Below, one piece after another: positions 1-11,885 of a DNA stretch of 64,000 nt (positions are counted from its first letter, which is position 1; each line of letters starts with the position of its first letter). This stretch comes from Leptobrachium leishanense (Eukaryota > Chordata > Amphibia > Anura > Megophryidae), in NCBI GenBank assembly GCA_009667805.1, contig CM019072.1:41422654-41486653 (forward strand), given 5' to 3'. The notes under the pieces are model-generated. The model did no database searches. It saw only the letters and a program-made list of their open reading frames with translations, and was not told the DNA's origin. A program made the position numbers and the translations under genes.

Positions 1-130
1 CGCTAACTCGTGATTCCAAGACTTCCTGTAAGCAGCACCAGTCCTGACCTACGTCACCATATCAGACTCCCTCTAGTCTTCTGTCCTTCAAGAAATCTCA
101 AAACCTATTTTTTAAGAATAGTGAATCGTG
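1..130 (+). other. Possible tail of an L2-type LINE
   Basis: One plus-strand frame reads LKTYFLR near 100-120, resembling the end of L2 reverse transcriptases, where a short basic segment is followed by LKTHLF-like residues. It is too short to be firm and runs off the window edge. Confidence 0.2.
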
Positions 131-189
131 TATTGACTAATCCATTTCACTTGACAGCTTTTTGCCCCTCTCCCTCCTGAACTGCTGCA

Positions 190-1022
190 AATAAAAAGAG
201 AGGCACCGCTGGAAAGGACAGAGTCTGCCCTTTCCAGCGGTACCTCTCTTTAACCCCTTAGGTGCTGGATCGTGATTCGCTCCCGGAGGTGGCTGACATC
301 TTGGACATCAGCCAAACCTCTGGGGTCATGCCCCACCCATTGACATTGTTGCCATATGTGCAATACCGTCAGTCGGCCAGTTAACCCCCTAGCTGCCAAA
401 TCGAGCTAGGGGATGCTTTGGATCTCCCGATCAGTGGCAGATAGAGAGTCATGTTTGGTATCATGGAAAGGCCTGTGCATGACCATTCCAATGATATCAA
501 ACATGACCAGGTTTGGTTTAAAAATAAAAAATAAATAATAAAAAAACAAAAAAAAGTGGGGGTTTTTCTGTTTTTTTTTTTAATTATCTGGGGGGTATAA
601 TAAAATCACATTTAAACATGATGAGCATAAAACGGTCAAAATGAGCTTAGCACACAGAGGTGAAATGGCTCAGCAGTGAAGGGATCAAAAAGAAAAACAT
701 GTAAAAATTGGGTATTTCTAAACTCAGCACAAAATTATAAAACTATTTAGCCAGGGTCTTTTTGGCGATTGTAGATTTTGGGTGTCAAAGTTCAAAGTTC
801 GAAAAAGTGTGTTTTTTTCAACATATTTCATAATTTTTTTATTGTAAATTATAGGATATGGATAAATAATGGTATCGTTAGAAAGTCCATTTAATGGTGA
901 GAAAAACGGTATATAATATGTGTGGGTACAGTAAATGAGTAAGAGGAAAATTAGAGCTAAACACAAACAGTGCAGAAATGTAAAAACGGCAGTGGGTAAA
1001 ATTGCCTGGTCACTATGGGGCT
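190..1022 (+). mobile_element. Degraded piggyBac-like non-autonomous elements (two pieces)
   Basis: 190-684 matches the interior and 3' end of the well-preserved element at 26624-27837: a hairpin of GGCACC...GGTACC arms, a TTAACCCC block, the TTTAAACATGATGAGC segment and a terminal CAGCAGTGAAGGGATCAA where the intact copy has GAAAGGGTTAA. The 5' end is missing. 690-1022 is a second, diverged 3' end closing with GGTCACTATGGGGCTAA, a decayed GGGGTTAA terminus. Short open frames here are fortuitous. Confidence 0.6.
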
Positions 1023-1679
1023 AATGTTTAAATACATAGGTAAAAATTATTTTAGACTACCATGCCCTTAGAAGGTCTTAGTAAGCCCGTAAGCAGTTGT
1101 TAAATGAAGCTGAAATGGTTCCTTATTATAATTAAGATTATTATAGGGTCTTGGGAGGATGATGAGAGCAACAAGAACAATAGGTGGGGTTTAAGAAATT
1201 ACAAGACAGAAGGGGCAGTACTACATACTTAACTTAACACTAGCATGGGGACGCTAACAGGGAAAATCTGCACCTGCAGATTTTCCTGTAGAGTCCCCAT
1301 GTTAGGGTAGTATTCCGGGGGAAGGTGCTGAGCACTTTGCCCCAAAAAGCAGCGCTAACCGCAGGGATACTCGCGATAGCGCTTCCACACCTGCGCGAGT
1401 ATCACCTCCTGGAGTCCATAAGACTCCATGGAGGGTTGCACATCCAGGCTGTGAGATCGCAGAGATAGGCTGTCACATGTGAGCCAAGGTGAGCCCTATA
1501 TGCAGGCTAGCCTCTGGCTGCATATTACTCAAAACCAGACCACAGAATACAGACAACAGGAAGGGCAAGGGTTAAAGGAGAAAATAATAACAGACTGGCA
1601 CCCAGCAGCACACTAAAGGGAACTCCGATCTGGATATGGTGCTTAGGATGGCCGTCTAATCTAAGGGAAGGGAACCTTA

Positions 1680-2555
1680 CAGGGTTATCCAAAGAGATCC
1701 GAATTGCTTGAGAAAGGTAACCGAATGCTGAAAATCAGTGTTCGGTTACCTTTCCTGGCCATTCGGTTATCCAGAGAGCAGGCGAATTGCCTGCACATAC
1801 GGTGCCTGTTCGGTGCCTGTTCGAGGGCAATAAAATCCCCATGAAAAGCACTGCTTCGGCTATTCAGAGAACGAAAACCAGCAGTGACAGGTTCCTGAAA
1901 TGCCCTGCCATTCGGTGGTTTAATTCGGCAAGTTAATTCAGGAGAATCCCATAGGCTTCAATGTTAAAAATATTCCTGTTTTAATTCAATATCTAATAAC
2001 CCGTTCATTATAAAATTCTGCAATAAAGAGTCTCTTTATTTATAGATTTTTTAGGATACTTTAAGCATTTTTCTGATTTTTTTTTTTAAAAGTCAGATTT
2101 TTTCTGTAACAGCCCTTTTGATTATCATTCCCCGGACCTCCTGTGTAAATTTCAGACATTTTCGCTCAGTAGTTTCTTTGCAAACCGCTTTTCACTTTCA
2201 CATTCATACAAACGGTTTTGCTAATTTATTCACCTCCCTCTGTCTGCGGTCTCGGCTTTTTCTCGGCTTTTTCCGGCGGCTTCCCTGCGTGTGATCGGCT
2301 CCTGCTCGGGTTTTTCCGGCGTCTTCGACGGGTTAATCCAGATGTTTTTGAGGGTTTTCGGCGTGCATTCGGTGGGTTTTGCGGTGAGTTTTCGTCAGGT
2401 TTGCGGCAGCCTTTCCCTGCAATTCGGGGACCCTGTGGTGCTTGCTGAATACACCGCAGGGTCACCGAAATGGGATCGCCAACACAAACCGAATTGAAGA
2501 GAAAGAAAAGTCACCGAACGTGCGGTGACTTTTCGAATCTCTTTGGATAACCCTG
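1680..2555. mobile_element. MITE with CAGGGTTATYCAAAGAG termini (copy 1)
   Basis: Terminal inverted repeats CAGGGTTATCCAAAGAG and, reversed, CAGGGTTATCCAAAGAG. Flanked by TTA on both sides (1677-1679 and 2556-2558). A second copy in the same orientation lies at 56873-57747, and two 181-182 bp elements (32061, 49484) have related ends. The 60-80 codon frames between 2218 and 2625 overlap on both strands, match the noncoding copy, and are not genes. Superfamily not assigned; no transposase. Confidence 0.8.
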
Positions 2556-2784
2556 TTAGTGCTGAGTGACACAGAGAACAAGAGACAGGACACAAGGGAC
2601 AAAACCAGAGATGTAGTCTAAGCAATAGCCGAAGTCAGTAACCAGAATGGGTAATCATACAGAAGCCAGAGAGGCATATCAGACAAGCCAGGAATTGGTA
2701 CAAAGAATATCAATATACAGAGCAATGGGATAACACAGTAGAACAGTCAGAACCAGGCCAGAGTCATACTTGAAACTGAGAGAA

Positions 2785-2850
2785 AGCTCAATGTATCCTT
2801 CCTGGTAAAATACTTTATAAATAAATAAATAAATAAATAAGTAAATACAC
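2785..2850 (+). repeat. 3' tail of a tRNA-derived SINE
   Basis: CTCAATGTATCCTTCCTGG followed by TAAAATACTTTATAAATAAA and an (AAAT)n run. The same tail ends the full SINE at 50640-50840 and, reversed, the fragment at 54197-54270. Confidence 0.7.
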
Positions 2851-3929
2851 AAGAAATCACAAAGCAGAGCATATACCAACAGACCCTCAGCAAGACCCAT
2901 GCAAGAGCCCTGAGCATATGAAGTAACTGGATATTTATAGAGAACAGAGCAGAGCATGTGATCTCAGGCCAGACCGGCTACCGGAGGAATGGATAACCCA
3001 ATATAAGGTAAGAGCTGGCCTGGAGCACTTTCACCACCAGGGGGCAGGGCTGGAAATGAGTGGAAACGTGATAGAGACTAGGAACTATTTGTTGCCAGTC
3101 TCACTCTGCTCGTGACCAGAAGAAGCGGCGGATCGGGCCACTCTTCTTGCCGTGAGATGAGAGGTGAGTATGGGATTTAATGCGAGGGTTTTAGGGTGTG
3201 TTAAATGATTTTGCATTTGCAGAATAATTTAGCACCAGCTTTTAGAAAGTGCTAAAATTTTGCCTTGCGCCTACACTTAGTCATACCTAACTTATCGAAC
3301 TCTAATGTACGTTTGCAATCCCCATGTTAAGTATAGGATAAGCAAAGTACATTAAGCTTGCTGAAGATTTCACAAGAAACGATGCGCAAACGGATTACTA
3401 ACAAGAGTAGAGTCAGGAATGTAATATGGATGGCATGCATTAAACACATTTATCCTGGCGCTTACGCTTACATATCAAGGCACCACATTAGTGCCAACTA
3501 TGGAATAGAGACCATGGTTGGAGAAAAGTAACATGGAGCAAAGTGAATTATTTTAGGGATCTCTAATTGGAACCACTTGTAGGAGCAAAAGCTTTTGGGA
3601 TTATTTTCATTAATGATTGAAAATAGTAAAATGGACCAATAGGATGTTCTTGAAGATTATTTATATACAAGAGTGGCAGGACCATCGTGGTAGACTGTGA
3701 CATATTTTATGACTTATTCACAGATTCGTATATCATTAGCAATGTGGAGTAAATTGGGTTTCTATTTATTTTGCGTGTTTGTGTATGTGGCATCATGCCA
3801 GGAGAAAGATAGGGATAAAGAACATATCAATTAGACATAATTAATAGTTAGTATATAAATATATTTAGAATAACAAGAAAAACAATAGTAAAAACATCAA
3901 CCATACCTTATTCGAACATTGTACGGAAC

Positions 3930-4070
3930 TCAGTCCTCAAGAGCTGAAGGTTTTTGATTCCTTTAATTAGAATGTACATGAGTGTACACTGTTTTTTTTT
4001 TATCACCGATCAGTGATTTAATGATACCTTTAAAATTAATTTTACTCAGTGCCCTTGAGGACTAGAGTTA
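3930..4070. mobile_element. Short palindromic hAT-like MITE
   Basis: Ends ACTCAGTCCTCAAGAGC and GCCCTTGAGGACTAGAGT are imperfect inverted repeats about 140 bp apart, with an internal GTACAT...GTACAC hairpin. No clean target duplication was found. Confidence 0.4.
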
Positions 4071-4734
4071 AATAACACAGTATCGACAGCAACATCACAT
4101 ATTTGCATCTATGTACTGAGCATTTCTAATTACAGTTCTAAATGTTCTTCAATAAATTAGAAAATCAGCATCATAAAACATTCTCAAAACACACATGTAA
4201 AAAACTCTACACCCAATACAAATCGAAAAGAGGGAGAGAGCTATAATAGACTAATTCAGTTTGTTCCCTTTATTTACGTTTTGACCAACTGGTACCCCAC
4301 CAAACAAATTTCACGAGCTATACATCTGACATGCACAATACAAAGCTGCAATGTACGGATTCTTGCACATTTCACTTATGACGCAGCAATGTAACAGAAT
4401 CATTAAAAGGATGTAAATATTTTGAAGGGATTGCAGAATGGTTTGCTAGGACCTTGGTGGCCTCCTTTTGTAGCATACAAATCCTCTTTCAGCTGCTGAT
4501 ATACAAATAGAGATTGGTATGAAATTATTTCAATATAGCACTTCTGTCTGAAATAAAAGTAATGTCATGGCCAAACAAAAGTTGTGTCTTCTTCCATAAT
4601 GCACTAGATTGAAAAAATTTCATGTGTACATTTTTCACATAGCTATGTGTTGCTTAAATACTTGTACTGATACAATAACCCTCAACACATGCAGACCACA
4701 ATACCCATTTATACAAAATATAGACAACTCTGCT

Positions 4735-4792
4735 TTATTGAGGGAGTTGTAGCTCAGCAACATCTAGGGGACCAGAGTTTGACATCCCTGGG
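4735..4792. mobile_element. hAT-type MITE end fragment
   Basis: GTAGCTCAGCAACATCTAGG then AGAGTTTGACATCCCTG matches the right end of the palindromic hAT MITE at 12632-12758. The left half is missing. Confidence 0.5.
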
Positions 4793-5057
4793 TAAATCTA
4801 TAGAACTTATGCCAGGCAACATCTCTAATCAATGAATGATGTACCTGATCTTGCAAAGAATAACCTCCATGAAAGCAAAATAAATCTAGTCTAATGTATT
4901 AAAGTCAAAACGGTGAAAATATCTCTCTGACAGGCTCTCCTTTTTTCTCTACGTGACATTACAATAATATAGTATCTATACAGTCATGTGAATAAGAAAG
5001 TGCACCCTATTAGAATTCTATGGTTTTATGTATAAAGGACATAATGAAAATCATCTG

Positions 5058-5833
5058 GGGCCCTATTACACGCTAGTCGATAAAATAGAGACGATAAGCA
5101 TGGCTCCTGCAGATTTTCGTTACCGTCTCCATTTTACCAACCGTATTAACCAGTAGGCGCTTTGTTAGCTCCTAGCCCCGAATTGAATCGCGAGGCTGGC
5201 ACCTACCGGCAGCAGCACTCCGCACCGCCGTGAGTATTGGCTCGTACATAGGATTCCATGGAGCCTTGCACATCCTGGCTGCAAGCTCTGAGCGAGCACG
5301 CTCTCCCGACATCAAGCAGCGCCGTGGAGGAATTGCAGAGGGAGGCTAGGAATAGTTTGTTGCAAAATCATTTAACACCAGCTTCAAGGAGACAGTATTT
5401 CACAGTGGAAACATAGAAACATAGAAAAATGTCGGCAGATAAGAACCTTTCGGCCCATCTAGTCTGCCCAATTACATGGATACTTTACCTGGATTTATCT
5501 TTTGTTTAGGATCGCCTTATGCCTATCCCATGCTTGCTTAAATTCAATTACTGTTTTGGCCTCTACCACTTCTACTGGAAGGCTGTTCCATGTATCCATC
5601 AAACTATGTTTGAGTAGCCTGTGCTTCTACATGTTCACAATAACATCTCTTATAATAAGTATAGGAGACGTTAATGTACAATGACCTTTTACACATGTAA
5701 TTGCCCCACTCAAGTTGCAAGCCCATTATGTGACAAGAGTGGCGTAGCAATTCCCATTGATAAGATAACTTCAGGAGATGCTATGTGTAACGTCTCCTGT
5801 AGTTATCTTATCGACAACAATGGAATTGGGCCC
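5058..5833. mobile_element. Palindromic MITE, ACTCCATGGAG family (copy 2)
   Basis: Starts GGGCCCTATTACACGC and ends AATTGGGCCC. Inner arms GATAAAATAGAGACG and GTAGTTATCTTATCG echo each other. The family core appears as TAGGATTCCATGGAGCC near 5250-5266. A different dispersed repeat (5405-5640) sits in the middle. Confidence 0.55.
5405..5640 (+). repeat. Dispersed vertebrate repeat (CGGCCCATCTAGTCTGCCC)
   Basis: Contains GGCAGATAAGAACCTTTCGG, CGGCCCATCTAGTCTGCCC, then a stretch about valleys of CCTATCCCATGCTTGC and CTCTACCACTTCTACTGG. I recognise this as a repeat very common in amphibian and fish genomes, but do not know its class with confidence (non-LTR 3' region suspected). The 60-codon frame at 5502-5684 is part of it. 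Confidence 0.5.
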
Positions 5834-5983
5834 AGGGTCTTTAGCAGGTCTTAAAAGTAAATAAAAAACAACAAACTCAGATGAACAACAACACTTGTAT
5901 CATTATTTAACAAAATCTAGGCCAAAATGGAGAAGGTATTTGTAAAAAATAAAGAGCACTCTTACTGTTTCCATAGGAATTAA

Positions 5984-6422
5984 CCTTCGCTACCAAGTGA
6001 TTTCCAAAAAAACATTGTCAGAAACCAGTGTTTTTTTTGTAAAATCATTTTTAATTAATTTTAAAGTAGGAAATATTAGAGTTTATACCCATTGTATGTC
6101 TTACTGTAAATAACCTATTTTTGACCAGTAGGTGGCGCCATTTACTGCCAAATTGAGTTAGAGGTTTGAGCGGCAGGTCTATTTTCATCTATTTCTCCCT
6201 GCATCGGCTGCTGAAAGCCTGATATTTCCGAGTTTCCAGCAGCTGATTTTACAGTTTTAGTTCTGAGCATTATGCCCACAGGGCTAAAACCTTGGGGGCA
6301 CCTTCTGCAGCACAAAAGCAAACAAAATTTAATTTGCTTTTGGGTTGCATATCAGCATACAAAGATATCTTGATATCGGAGCCTTTGAAGCCCGAGATAT
6401 CTCGATATCGGTAGTGAAGGGG
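5984..6422 (-). mobile_element. TTAA-flanked MITE, piggyBac-like (copy 1)
   Basis: Left flank TTAA at 5980-5983, then CCTTCGCTACCAAGTGATTT; right end GTAGTGAAGGGG followed by CTAA, a likely mutated TTAA. The same family lies inverted at 59658-60121 and as a fragment at 56165-56480. Shared interior: AATTTAATTTGCTTTTGGG and a CCCACAGGGCTAAAAC block. Superfamily is inferred from TTAA and the CCCCTTCGCTGCC-type end. Confidence 0.6.
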
Positions 6423-6642
6423 CTAAAGGGTCGGTAGACACAGTGTAATATATTGTGTTGTTCATTTGAGGTTGAATTTATCTAATATTAAGGCCTGATA
6501 AGCACCAGATGATTTTTTTTATCATGCCCTGATACGTAGAACCATAGAATTCATAGAGGGTAATTTCTTTTTCACATAACTGGAACATTGCCTGTTTTGC
6601 CTTGCTTCCATTTGCTTGAAAAATTATACATCTCAAAGTCGA

Positions 6643-7742
6643 AAAGTTTGTAAATCAAGCCTGGGAAGTGAAATGTTAGATAGGCTTTAATAGGACAGGC
6701 CAGATCCAATGATCTGGTTAATAGCAAATATTGAATGGGTGTTCAAGTAGAAGCAGAGGGACAGGCTCACATAATGTAAATAAAACGTAACTTTTAATTG
6801 GGAAAAGGGGTAATATGATCAAAAAGATTTAAAAATGATTGCCAGAAAAGAGACAAACAAACAAAAAATAAGTAAAACTTAAGCCCTTATATAGCCTAAT
6901 ACTGGAGGAAAAAATAGGTATAGCAACCTGAATGACCAAAAGAAAGCAATAATCTGCCAAGAGAAAGATGGAACCGGGTCTTTGTGGGTCTGGGGGTCAT
7001 AGGATAGGTAGAAGGAAAAGTACGCTGTACTCGATCTAGGATATGCCAGTTACCGTAGACGAGTGTAACACAAACAGCCGGTAAACAAGGTTTCCAACTC
7101 GTCCCTGCTGTAAATGAGAAGGCGACGTGTGCCAAGCAGGATATGACGCCCCTATACCGGCTTAGACAATACGTGGAGTAGATACTTGGTATAATAAGCT
7201 GGAGGTAAGCAGTTACGCAAGCACGTTAAGGTTTAGTGCATCTGGGGCTACAAAGTAGCAAAAGTCAAAGAACGATTGCACATTATTGGTGGTTTTTGGA
7301 GATCGAGTCAATCAATGGTAAAATTCAACATTTTTCACCACTGCAATACAAGGGTTAATGAACGGCTTCATCAGGAAAGCAAGCCTTCATATTGGTAGAG
7401 GGAAGAAATTTCCCACGAAGGCCGGTTCCATCTTTCTCTTGGCAGATTATTGCTTTCTTTTGGCCATTCAGGGTGCTATACCGTTATTTTTCCTCTAATA
7501 TAAGGCTATATAAGGGCTTACGTTTTACTTATTTTTCGTTTGTTTGTCTCTTTTCTGGCAATCATTTTTGATCTTCTTTTTCCAATTAAAAATTAAGTTT
7601 TATTTACGCTATGTGAGCCTGTCCCTCTGCTTTCTACTTGAACACCCATTCAATATTTGCTATTAACCAGTTCATTGGATCTGGCCTGTCCTATAAAGCC
7701 ATCTGGCATTTCACTACCTGGGCTTGATTTACAAACTTTTTT
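6643..7742. repeat. 1.1 kb inverted repeat with about 330 bp arms
   Basis: Left arm 6643-6985 and right arm 7412-7742 are inverted copies with roughly 90 percent matches by eye, for example GATGGAACCGG against CCGGTTCCATC and AAGTTTGTAAATCAAGC against GCTTGATTTACAAACTT. The 425 bp spacer holds no recognised coding domain but carries CTTCATCAGG near 7365-7374. It may be a non-autonomous element with long inverted repeats (DIRS- or Penelope-related are possibilities). Confidence 0.7.
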
Positions 7743-8292
7743 GGTTGATCATTTTTAGGGTTACCCCCTGCCATTCATATCCCACGATTCTTCTCTATCA
7801 TTTTCCGACAACTATACCTCTGACGCCCCTCAGGTATCTGCTTTATACATCGAAAAAGTCAACCAAAGCAGTGCGAGCAGCAACCGACATTTCCGCACTG
7901 CTCCAAACATGAAATATATAGAAAAAAAGAATTCTACACTACAGCGTACATGAAATAAAGGAATGCAATTAAACTCAATAACATAAACCTCAACCAAATG
8001 CAATACAAAAAAAGGATGGGATGGGTGTCTAAATGCGGGATACAAATTGCACAAATCCTCTATACACAAAAATGGATTAACCACACAATATTTCTAAAGA
8101 CTTCCTTGTCTAAAAATCAACACACTTGAAAGATCTGGTAAAAACAAAATAAGGTTTAATCATGCGCGAATGTAAAAGTTCAAAAATATTTGTTTTTGTC
8201 TCAAAACCACATAAGACCCGCAATCCGAAGCTACAACATCATTTAGTGTGTACACACTTCCCACACCTCATTTCGTTATGCAGTGGCCTAGA

Positions 8293-8430
8293 AAACATGG
8301 GTCAGCAACCTTGGCTCCCTGATGTTTTGGGAACTACATCTCCCATGATGCTCAGTCACCCATTAGTGTGACTGAACCACATGGGAAATGTAGTTCCCAA
8401 AACATCAGGGAGCCAAGGTTGCTGACCCTT
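8293..8430. mobile_element. 138 bp hAT-type MITE with 8 bp target duplication
   Basis: Near-perfect palindrome with arms GGGTCAGCAACCTTGGCTCC. Flanked by GGCCTAGA at 8285-8292 and 8431-8438, an 8 bp duplication typical of hAT insertions. Confidence 0.85.
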
Positions 8431-9536
8431 GGCCTAGAAGAATAGCAGAAACATTGTTTGTAGATCCATTTCCAGATGTTTGTGTTCAGTAACGATAGCA
8501 TTTCTCTTTGCGGCTTCTGCAGAGTCTCTGCTAGTGTCCAACTCTTTCAAACACGCATACACCACCACCATGCAGCAAAACGGGGAAACTAGTAATACGT
8601 TTCCTTTTTTTTTTTTTTTTTGAGCAGATCCCCTCCCACAATCACCAAGACAGAAAATGTTAAAGGGACTTCGCAATAATAAATCTGTTAAGATCCCCAT
8701 CTCCTGCCTCTTTACCATGACTTTGTACATGGAACAGGTTTATAAATTAATTTATGTTTTTAACCCTCTGTGGTTAATCTTCTATTTACCAATTTGCGAA
8801 TAGTAGCAACAGTTAAATCGTTTAGCAGTAGGTTAGACAGTATTCAAATTCTATTGTTTAGATTTGTTTATTTTTTGTTTAATTTATTTCCTTACCATTA
8901 TTGTTAAGTAATGTTATTGTCCTCCGAGAATTTTTTGTTTAGCAACATTTTGTTGTTTCCAACCACTCTCATGTGGTGTTTCTGTCTAGTTTGTTTGTTT
9001 ATTTTGGAATTTTGCTGATATGTAATTTTTAAGAAATTTGACAATTACAACATTTTGTACAGAGTGAAAAGAAGCTGATTCATTCATTAATCACATATGC
9101 ATGTATGTTCCCATTCCTAAGGCTACAGATAGACTGCTGTCTTTCTTCACCTCACATTCTTTTGGTTATACATCATTAATATATTACCAACTCCCAGTAA
9201 ACATAATTTGTAGAAGATATATGCAAGAAAACTTACTATGCTAATTGTTAGAAATAGTTTTTTTACTGATATTTCTATTCCCATTTTTTTTAAGTAAAAT
9301 TAAGCACCGTTCCCCAAATTTTTACACGAAAAATGATATCACTGTAGTGGACCCTTCCATGTCAGTAGGCAGTGGCAATAGCCAGTATGGTGTTGTCATG
9401 CATAAGAAGAAAGGTTAATTAACTTAGAGGGGATCTGATAACCTTATATAAATATATACGGGGCCCAATTTAAACCATTGTCTGGAAACCTATTCATTAA
9501 CAGGACTATACACAGGACACGGGGTCACCCATTTAG

Positions 9537-9912
9537 GCCCCTTTCACACTGTGCGATTTGAAAATCGCGCGACTTTCCGTGCGATTTTCATATTCGCGAC
9601 ATGGTGCGATAATGTGGCGCGACGTCGCGCGACATCACTGTTTTGTGCGATTTTTGCAAAGCACCACCAAAACAAATCGCAAAATCGCAGATAGCAAATC
9701 GCAAAAAAAGGGTCATGTACCAGCAACATGCTTCTGCAACGCGCGACATGCGACGTCGCGCGACATCGCGTGACGTCGCGCAACATCGCGTGGCAAGATG
9801 TGAACAGCTCCATTGAAATGCATTGGAGAAGCTACACAGCGCGACGTTGCGCGGATTTTGCTGTGACGTCGCGGCAAAATCCGCGCGATAAATCGCACAG
9901 TGTGAACGGGGC
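9537..9912. mobile_element. CG-rich MITE, Harbinger-like
   Basis: Terminal inverted repeats of 23 bp with one mismatch, starting GCCCCTTTCACACTGTGCG on the left and GCCCCGTTCACACTGTGCG reversed on the right. Flanks TTTAG at 9532-9536 and 9913-9917 contain TTA, the usual PIF/Harbinger target, so either a 5 bp or a 3 bp duplication fits. The interior is rich in GTCGCGCGACA-type short palindromes. Four overlapping open frames here are by-products. Confidence 0.75.
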
Positions 9913-9917
9913 TTTAG

Positions 9918-10375
9918 ACTGGATGAAAGGAAATTCAGCCTAAAGGTTATTTTACGGTGAGAACAATAAAGCTGTGGAATTCTCTGCCTGTTGAGGTGGT
10001 TGGGTCAGAGTCTGTACAGACTTTTAAACAACAACTGGGTGACTTCCTGCAGACACAGAATATTAAGGGTTATATGTGGGTAAAAGCTGCTTGATTGAAG
10101 GAGAAATCTGACTGTCATTCTGGGGTCAGATAATAATTTTTTCCCAGTATGTTGCATATTTGATGAGAGCCTCAGACTGGGTTTTTTGCCTTCTTTCGGA
10201 TCAGTCTTGGGTGTGGTCCTGGTGGGCTCTTCCTAGTCGGGGGCCAAAGATTTTCTAGTGGAGAGGTTTTATTAAAAATAGAATTTGTGACATTCACATC
10301 AGCAGAATTCCAAACTCCTGCACAGAGATGGAGGATTTGCACCTTTATTTTCAGCAAAGGGTTAAAAATTAATTA
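9918..10375 (+). repeat. Dispersed repeat fragment, class unknown
   Basis: Begins right after the preceding MITE with GGATGAAAGGAAATTCAGCC, then GTGGAATTCTCTGCCTG and GAGGTGGTTGGGTCAGAG. I recognise the GGAATTCTCTGCC block as a frequent amphibian repeat but cannot class it. Nothing further is seen to about 10375. Confidence 0.35.
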
Positions 10376-11885
10376 ATTCACTTACCTGCTATATGTTTAA
10401 ATAAAAATTAGTCCCTTTAACGTTTTTTTTTTTTAATCCAGTAGGTTTAGAATCACTAAGTTCTCTCTCTCTCTTTCCTATAATTCATTTAAAACATGTA
10501 ATCGCAAAGAAAAACGTTTATCAGATGTTTAGCAGAAATTATTCTATAATTAAATTTAGGTTAGCCTTTTCAACATATACATGTGTATTGACATATATGT
10601 ATATATACACGTATATGTATATGTACATATGTTTAGGTTTGTAAGGATTGAGAAGGAGAAGAGAGTTCACGAGGTAATGTGAAAAAATAAAAAATAAAAA
10701 CATATGAAAAGGGATATGGAAGGATGAAGGAGTAGAAGGGCAAATAAAGCTAATAGCCACTTAGCCAAAATAAAAGTCACATTAAAAGCAATGATAAAAG
10801 TAAACAACATCATCCTTTCTGATGAGGTAATATATCAATGCGCTCTTTCAGCTACTTACAACAACAAAATTACATTCTGTCTTCTTTTCATTGCGAAATC
10901 CATTTGACTATAAGCCCTACTTGGACCAGGGTTCCGTTGCCTTTTTTGTTAAATTAGCTATTGTTTCATTTATTTATTGCCTATATCATGCTATAACAAG
11001 ATGATCACAAAATCCTTTCTAAATAAATAAATAATAATCAAATAGAAAGTATATATCCAGTAAGCATTCAGACCCAGGAGATATAAGGTCCACATATTAA
11101 ATGAATCATTATCAGTGGGATAAAGCTAATTTTATTGGGTGGTTCTTGATTTTGTTTCTTCAAAGAAATCATTACAGTATGAAAAAAATCATAATGCCTT
11201 GTTCACCTTTAAAACACAGCTAATTTACATTAATAGTAGGGAATTGAAATTTTCAAAAGGAATTTCCTACAGTAATACAGATCTGAGAGGCAGGGGATTA
11301 ACTCTGCTTAAACATCGGGACTCTCGGGACTTTTTTGCATTCAATGGCTCTCAAATCTCCGACATTGAGATTCTTTAGATTGACTGGATGCTCACTTGAG
11401 CTTCTGGCTTCATGTGGTCACGTGACTGTTGCGTCTTAAAGAAAGCTGGCAGGATAATAATAATACATAATAATGTCAAGTCCAGAGGAGCACTGAGGGA
11501 ACCCAGAGCTTCAAGAGGAGTCCCTGTGCTAACTAGTGTTAAAGTGGAAGAGGGAATGGGGAGGGTCACAAAGGGTTAATGGTTACCTTCTCTGTATCAC
11601 TCTTCCCTTTTTAACCATAGAGTATCCCTTTATATAAAGCACATGCTCTTATAATGGCTGGCTTTGTTGTCTTCCACAATGGAGATTCATTTTAAGATTA
11701 AATGTTTGGCCAGTGTGGCCAAATTGATCTGAAAGTTAATCACATGGCTCTCAATTTCAGAATTTGAAATCAGCGCACAGGTTCTCAGTGGGAATTATAC
11801 ACTGCACTCAAAGGGCTGAATTAGCCCTCTAAAACCCTACTCCAAGGGAGCTGAGGGGTAAGGAAAAATTACATGAAGTGGTCAT

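Larger units (their letters stand above)
1235..3507. mobile_element. Palindromic MITE, family with ACTCCATGGAG core (copy 1)
   Basis: Member of a family seen also at 5058-5833, 15333-16085, 25334-26153 and 37188-37640. Shared landmarks are a hairpin of CATGGGGA...TCCCCATG arms near 1250-1305, the core CATAAGACTCCATGGAGG at 1417-1434, and a right arm at 3160-3507 ending in TAGTGCCAACTATGGAATAG, which is the reverse complement of the left end of copy 4. A separate 876 bp element (1680-2555) and a SINE tail have inserted. Outer limits are approximate. Confidence 0.5.

Noticed and set aside
9558..9943. Four overlapping small proteins
   Set aside because: All lie in a CG-rich palindromic MITE and mirror each other between strands.
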